From the NCBI RefSeq assembly GCF_947488835.1, contig NZ_CANLBK010000001.1, forward strand, positions 372,001-436,000: DNA of 64,000 bases, written 5' to 3'. Position 1 is the stretch's first letter; each line of letters starts with the position of its first letter. Source of the DNA: an uncultured Marinobacter sp. Lineage in GTDB: Bacteria > Pseudomonadota > Gammaproteobacteria > Pseudomonadales > Oleiphilaceae. The notes beneath the pieces are model-generated. The model made no database searches, was not told the DNA's origin, and saw nothing but the letters and a program-made list of their open reading frames with translations. This document shows positions 61,685 to 64,000 of this stretch, piece by piece. Position numbers and translations under genes: made by a program.

Positions 61685-63118
61685 TCGCTTGTTCACTGCA
61701 TCGCGAATCTCTCGGTAACGCTCAGGATGATCGATTAACGCATCCAGATTGTCCTCTGGAAATATCTGCTTTTTCTTGGCCTTCACGTCTTCGTTTGAAA
61801 AAACAGACGGCAACATCCTTTCCAGGCAGCGCAAAATCACCTCTGGTGAAACAGAGGCGCCAGGAGATGCTCCTAATAAGGTGCCGTAGGTCTTATCCTT
61901 GGATACCAGAATCTCAGTGCCCATCTGTAAGTCGCGGTCTTTGATGATTTGCACTCGTTGGCCAGCTTCAATGGGTTTCCAGTCAAACCTTTTGCTCAAT
62001 CCGGGGGCAAAGTTTTCAAGCTCTTCAAATAAGCTTTTCTCACCTTTGAAGGTTTCAGAAATCAGGTATCTCATCAAGTGAGAATGGCGCAAGGCGACGT
62101 TAAGCAAGCTGGGGATATCGTGCAGCCTGATTGATGTAAGGTAATCGAAAAATCCACGGCCCTTTTCCAGCACGGGTTTGAACGAAGCGAACGGCCCAAA
62201 TAGCAAATAGTACTTGCCATCTACTGCCCGCAAATCCAGGTGCGGAACAGACATGGGCGGGGCGCCAACCTTAGCTCGACCGTAGGTCTTGGCTTTGTAG
62301 TTCTGAGCCTGCTCTTCCGTGATTTGGGCCTGCAAAAACCTCCCGCCTACAGGGAAGCCTGCGTATCGACTCCGGGATGGCAGGTGGCTTCTTTTGAGCA
62401 GGGGGAAGGCACCACCACCCGCGCCGACGAAGAGGGCGTCGGCGCGATATTGAAGGGTTTGCCCGTTACTGTTGGCGTTTATCACCCAGCGCCCAGTGGG
62501 ACTACGATGTGCACGTGTAACGTGAGTTCCGTATTCGATCTTAACGCCTAAACTCTCCACTGCATAAGCGGCCATTTGTTCTGTTAGAGACCCAAAGTTT
62601 ACGTCGGTACCTGTATCAATAACGGTGGCAGCCATTTTTTCATGGCGAGGGCGTCCATCCATCGTCAGGGGAATCCAGCTTTTAATCTCGTCGAAGTCGT
62701 CTGAGTAGCGCATGTGATCAAAAAAGTGGTGCGCGGACATCTCTTCGAATCGCAGTTTAAGCTCGTCAATGGCGGATTCGGAAACAAGGGTGCAATGCTT
62801 GGTCTGATTGATAAAGGTTGACGGCTGTTTGATTGCACCTTTTCCCACCAGATAAGCCCAGAACTGTTTGGCCACATTGAATTGGGCGTGGATTTTAAGG
62901 GCTTTTTCAACAGAAAGGACTTCGCCGTCGACCGGTGTATAGTTAAGTTCGCAGTTTGCTTCGTGCCCGGTACCCGCGTTGTTAAAAGCCCACGAGTTGC
63001 CCCCGCCTGCGCGATTCAGTCGTTCCAGAATGGTTATGTCCAGATCGGGAGCCAGCTCCTTTGCCAAGGTCGCAAAGGTGGTGCCCATAATGCCTGCGCC
63101 GATGATAATTATGTTCAT
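61670..63118 (-). CDS. mqo: Malate:quinone oxidoreductase
   Basis: A 482-residue FAD enzyme of the Mqo family: NIIIIGAGIMGTTFATLAKE (FAD fold), GGGNSWAFNNAGTGHEANCE (the NNAGTGHxAxCELNYT signature), FVGAGGGAFPLLKRS, PVGGRFL, FGPFASFKPVLEKGRGFFDY, and the C-terminal GTLLGASPGASVSPEVILRC. It oxidises malate to oxaloacetate and reduces quinone at the inner membrane, in the TCA cycle. The ATG at 63118 is preferred to the upstream GTG at 63127. The sequence is somewhat shorter than the approximately 500 aa of E. coli Mqo. Confidence 0.92.
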   Translation of the reverse strand: MNIIIIGAGIMGTTFATLAKELAPDLDITILERLNRAGGGNSWAFNNAGTGHEANCELNYTPVDGEVLSVEKALKIHAQFNVAKQFWAYLVGKGAIKQPSTFINQTKHCTLVSESAIDELKLRFEEMSAHHFFDHMRYSDDFDEIKSWIPLTMDGRPRHEKMAATVIDTGTDVNFGSLTEQMAAYAVESLGVKIEYGTHVTRAHRSPTGRWVINANSNGQTLQYRADALFVGAGGGAFPLLKRSHLPSRSRYAGFPVGGRFLQAQITEEQAQNYKAKTYGRAKVGAPPMSVPHLDLRAVDGKYYLLFGPFASFKPVLEKGRGFFDYLTSIRLHDIPSLLNVALRHSHLMRYLISETFKGEKSLFEELENFAPGLSKRFDWKPIEAGQRVQIIKDRDLQMGTEILVSKDKTYGTLLGASPGASVSPEVILRCLERMLPSVFSNEDVKAKKKQIFPEDNLDALIDHPERYREIRDAVNKRLGIV

Positions 63119-63428
63119 AATGTCCACCCGCCAATTCCAATGTTTCTGAGATTAGTCGGTTGAGCCTGCGTCAGTAATAACCGTCAAATCTCCCTCTTCC
63201 CTTGAATCATAGTGAAAGACACACCAGCGTGATGCAAATTCTGCAAACAGCTAAGGTTCAGCAGCAATGCCCGGAAGAGGCTTCATAGCCAAACTATTCC
63301 GGAGTTTCGTTTCTAAATGCAACTATCAGGTCTATATTGATACTCAGAGCACACTTATAAATCGCTCAGCTTCTCGGTGCGTTTCAGCGCGTGCGCCTTG
63401 TCTGGGTTTATCAGCAAGGAGAACAGTA
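63119..63428. other. 310-bp intergenic gap
   Basis: Separates the divergent mqo and ATP-grasp genes and must hold both promoters. I see no clear promoter pair, RNA gene or ORF. AAGGAG at 63416-63421 is the ribosome site of the ATP-grasp gene. Confidence 0.5.
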
Positions 63429-64000
63429 ATGTCGATAGCATCAGAAAAGCAGTTACCCACAGAGGTACAGGCTTGGCTCGATCCAGAAATGGATTCGGTC
63501 AAAGGAACAGAGACACCCAAGGATCCCAGCAAGGGCTACATCGCCCTACTCGGCTGGAGTGTCAATGCCATCAAGGCAGCGCAAAAGTTTAATCGCCGCT
63601 ATATCGTGGTCGCTCCGGAGTGGGCTGCAGATTTTTGTACCGCAAACAAGATACCTTTCATTCCCTGGGATTTTCTCCGCTTAAATGACCGGTCTTATGA
63701 AATAGCACAAAGGCTGAAGGCCGAAGGCGTGGATGTTGCCATACCTCTTTTTGAAGAAACCGTTGAGTGGTCCGGTGCTATCAACTCAGTGCTCCTCGAC
63801 AGCCCACGCATGTTTGGGCAGTCTATTCTATTCCGGGACAAATCATTGATGAAACGTCGGGCGCAGCTTGGCGGAATTCGTGTCGGTATCTTCGAAGAAG
63901 CCCACGAGAAAGACGACGTTGTCCGCTTTATGAAAAGAGTCAACCAGACACTGCTCAAGTTAGATGGAGATCCTGACGACCCGATTCACGTTAAGGCGTT
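63429..64000 (+). CDS. ATP-grasp domain protein, N-terminal part (runs off the window)
   Basis: An ATG at 63429 behind AAGGAG opens a frame that stays open for 190 codons to the window edge. The visible part has a pre-ATP-grasp Rossmann domain (YIALLGWSVNAIKAAQKFNR, RYIVVAPEWAADFCTANKIP, GVDVAIPLFEETVEWSGAIN) and then the typical entry into the ATP-grasp fold (FGQSILFRDKSLMKRRAQLG, GIRVGIFEEAH). The pattern of residues recalls carbamoyl-phosphate-synthase-like or biotin-carboxylase-like ligases, but the catalytic half is missing, so the reaction cannot be named. Confidence 0.75.
   Translation, partial: MSIASEKQLPTEVQAWLDPEMDSVKGTETPKDPSKGYIALLGWSVNAIKAAQKFNRRYIVVAPEWAADFCTANKIPFIPWDFLRLNDRSYEIAQRLKAEGVDVAIPLFEETVEWSGAINSVLLDSPRMFGQSILFRDKSLMKRRAQLGGIRVGIFEEAHEKDDVVRFMKRVNQTLLKLDGDPDDPIHVKA

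Overview
The window looks like a stretch of chromosome from a marine gammaproteobacterium of the Marinobacter type. This rests on the gene set (type II secretion operon of gammaproteobacterial order, YebG behind a LexA box, quinone-linked malate and glycerol-3-phosphate dehydrogenases, adenine deaminase of the Pseudomonas kind) and on a dif site differing from the E. coli one only in its first two bases. No tRNA, rRNA, CRISPR array or intact insertion sequence was seen.

Layout. 0.2-6.2 kb: an outer-membrane barrel gene broken by an in-frame stop, an EamA exporter, a thioesterase, a secreted M28 peptidase and a MuiA-like protein. 6.2-11.1 kb: a leftward operon of an alkyl-DHAP-synthase-like flavoprotein, a glycerol-3-phosphate dehydrogenase and an FGGY kinase, with a TetR-type palindrome in front. 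11.1-19.8 kb: type II secretion, gspC leftward and gspEFGHIJKLM rightward; gspD is not in the window. 19.8-27.7 kb: GNAT and glutathione reductase, then a leftward operon of TonB receptor, periplasmic binding protein and hybrid histidine kinase that looks like one sensing unit. 27.7-34.7 kb: BASS transporter with its GntR regulator, SOS-controlled yebG, MscS, a FabH, a nitronate monooxygenase and a lipase-like hydrolase. 34.9-42.3 kb: a Xre/RES toxin-antitoxin pair, MFS exporter, small conserved proteins, SelO, and an outer-membrane protein with a lipoprotein.

42.5-58.0 kb is an accessory block, all rightward: an AraC regulator, a histidine kinase with two response regulators, a translationally coupled trio (DUF3604 metallohydrolase, peptidyl-prolyl isomerase, HupE-like membrane protein), four exported DUF1254/DUF1214 proteins in an A-B-A-B order, a periplasmic two-repeat protein and an outer-membrane channel. 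Nearly every product is exported, and regulators sit at its head, so it reads as an undescribed envelope system for an unknown substrate.

58.05-58.80 kb holds the chromosome dimer resolution site dif, with a 20-bp partial copy 725 bp to its left. Between them lies a hairpin-rich piece with the tail of what looks like a filamentous-phage replication gene, read here as the relic of a phage integrated by XerCD. The window therefore spans the replication terminus. To the right are a barrel protein, a pirin, adenine deaminase, malate:quinone oxidoreductase and the start of an ATP-grasp protein that runs off the end.
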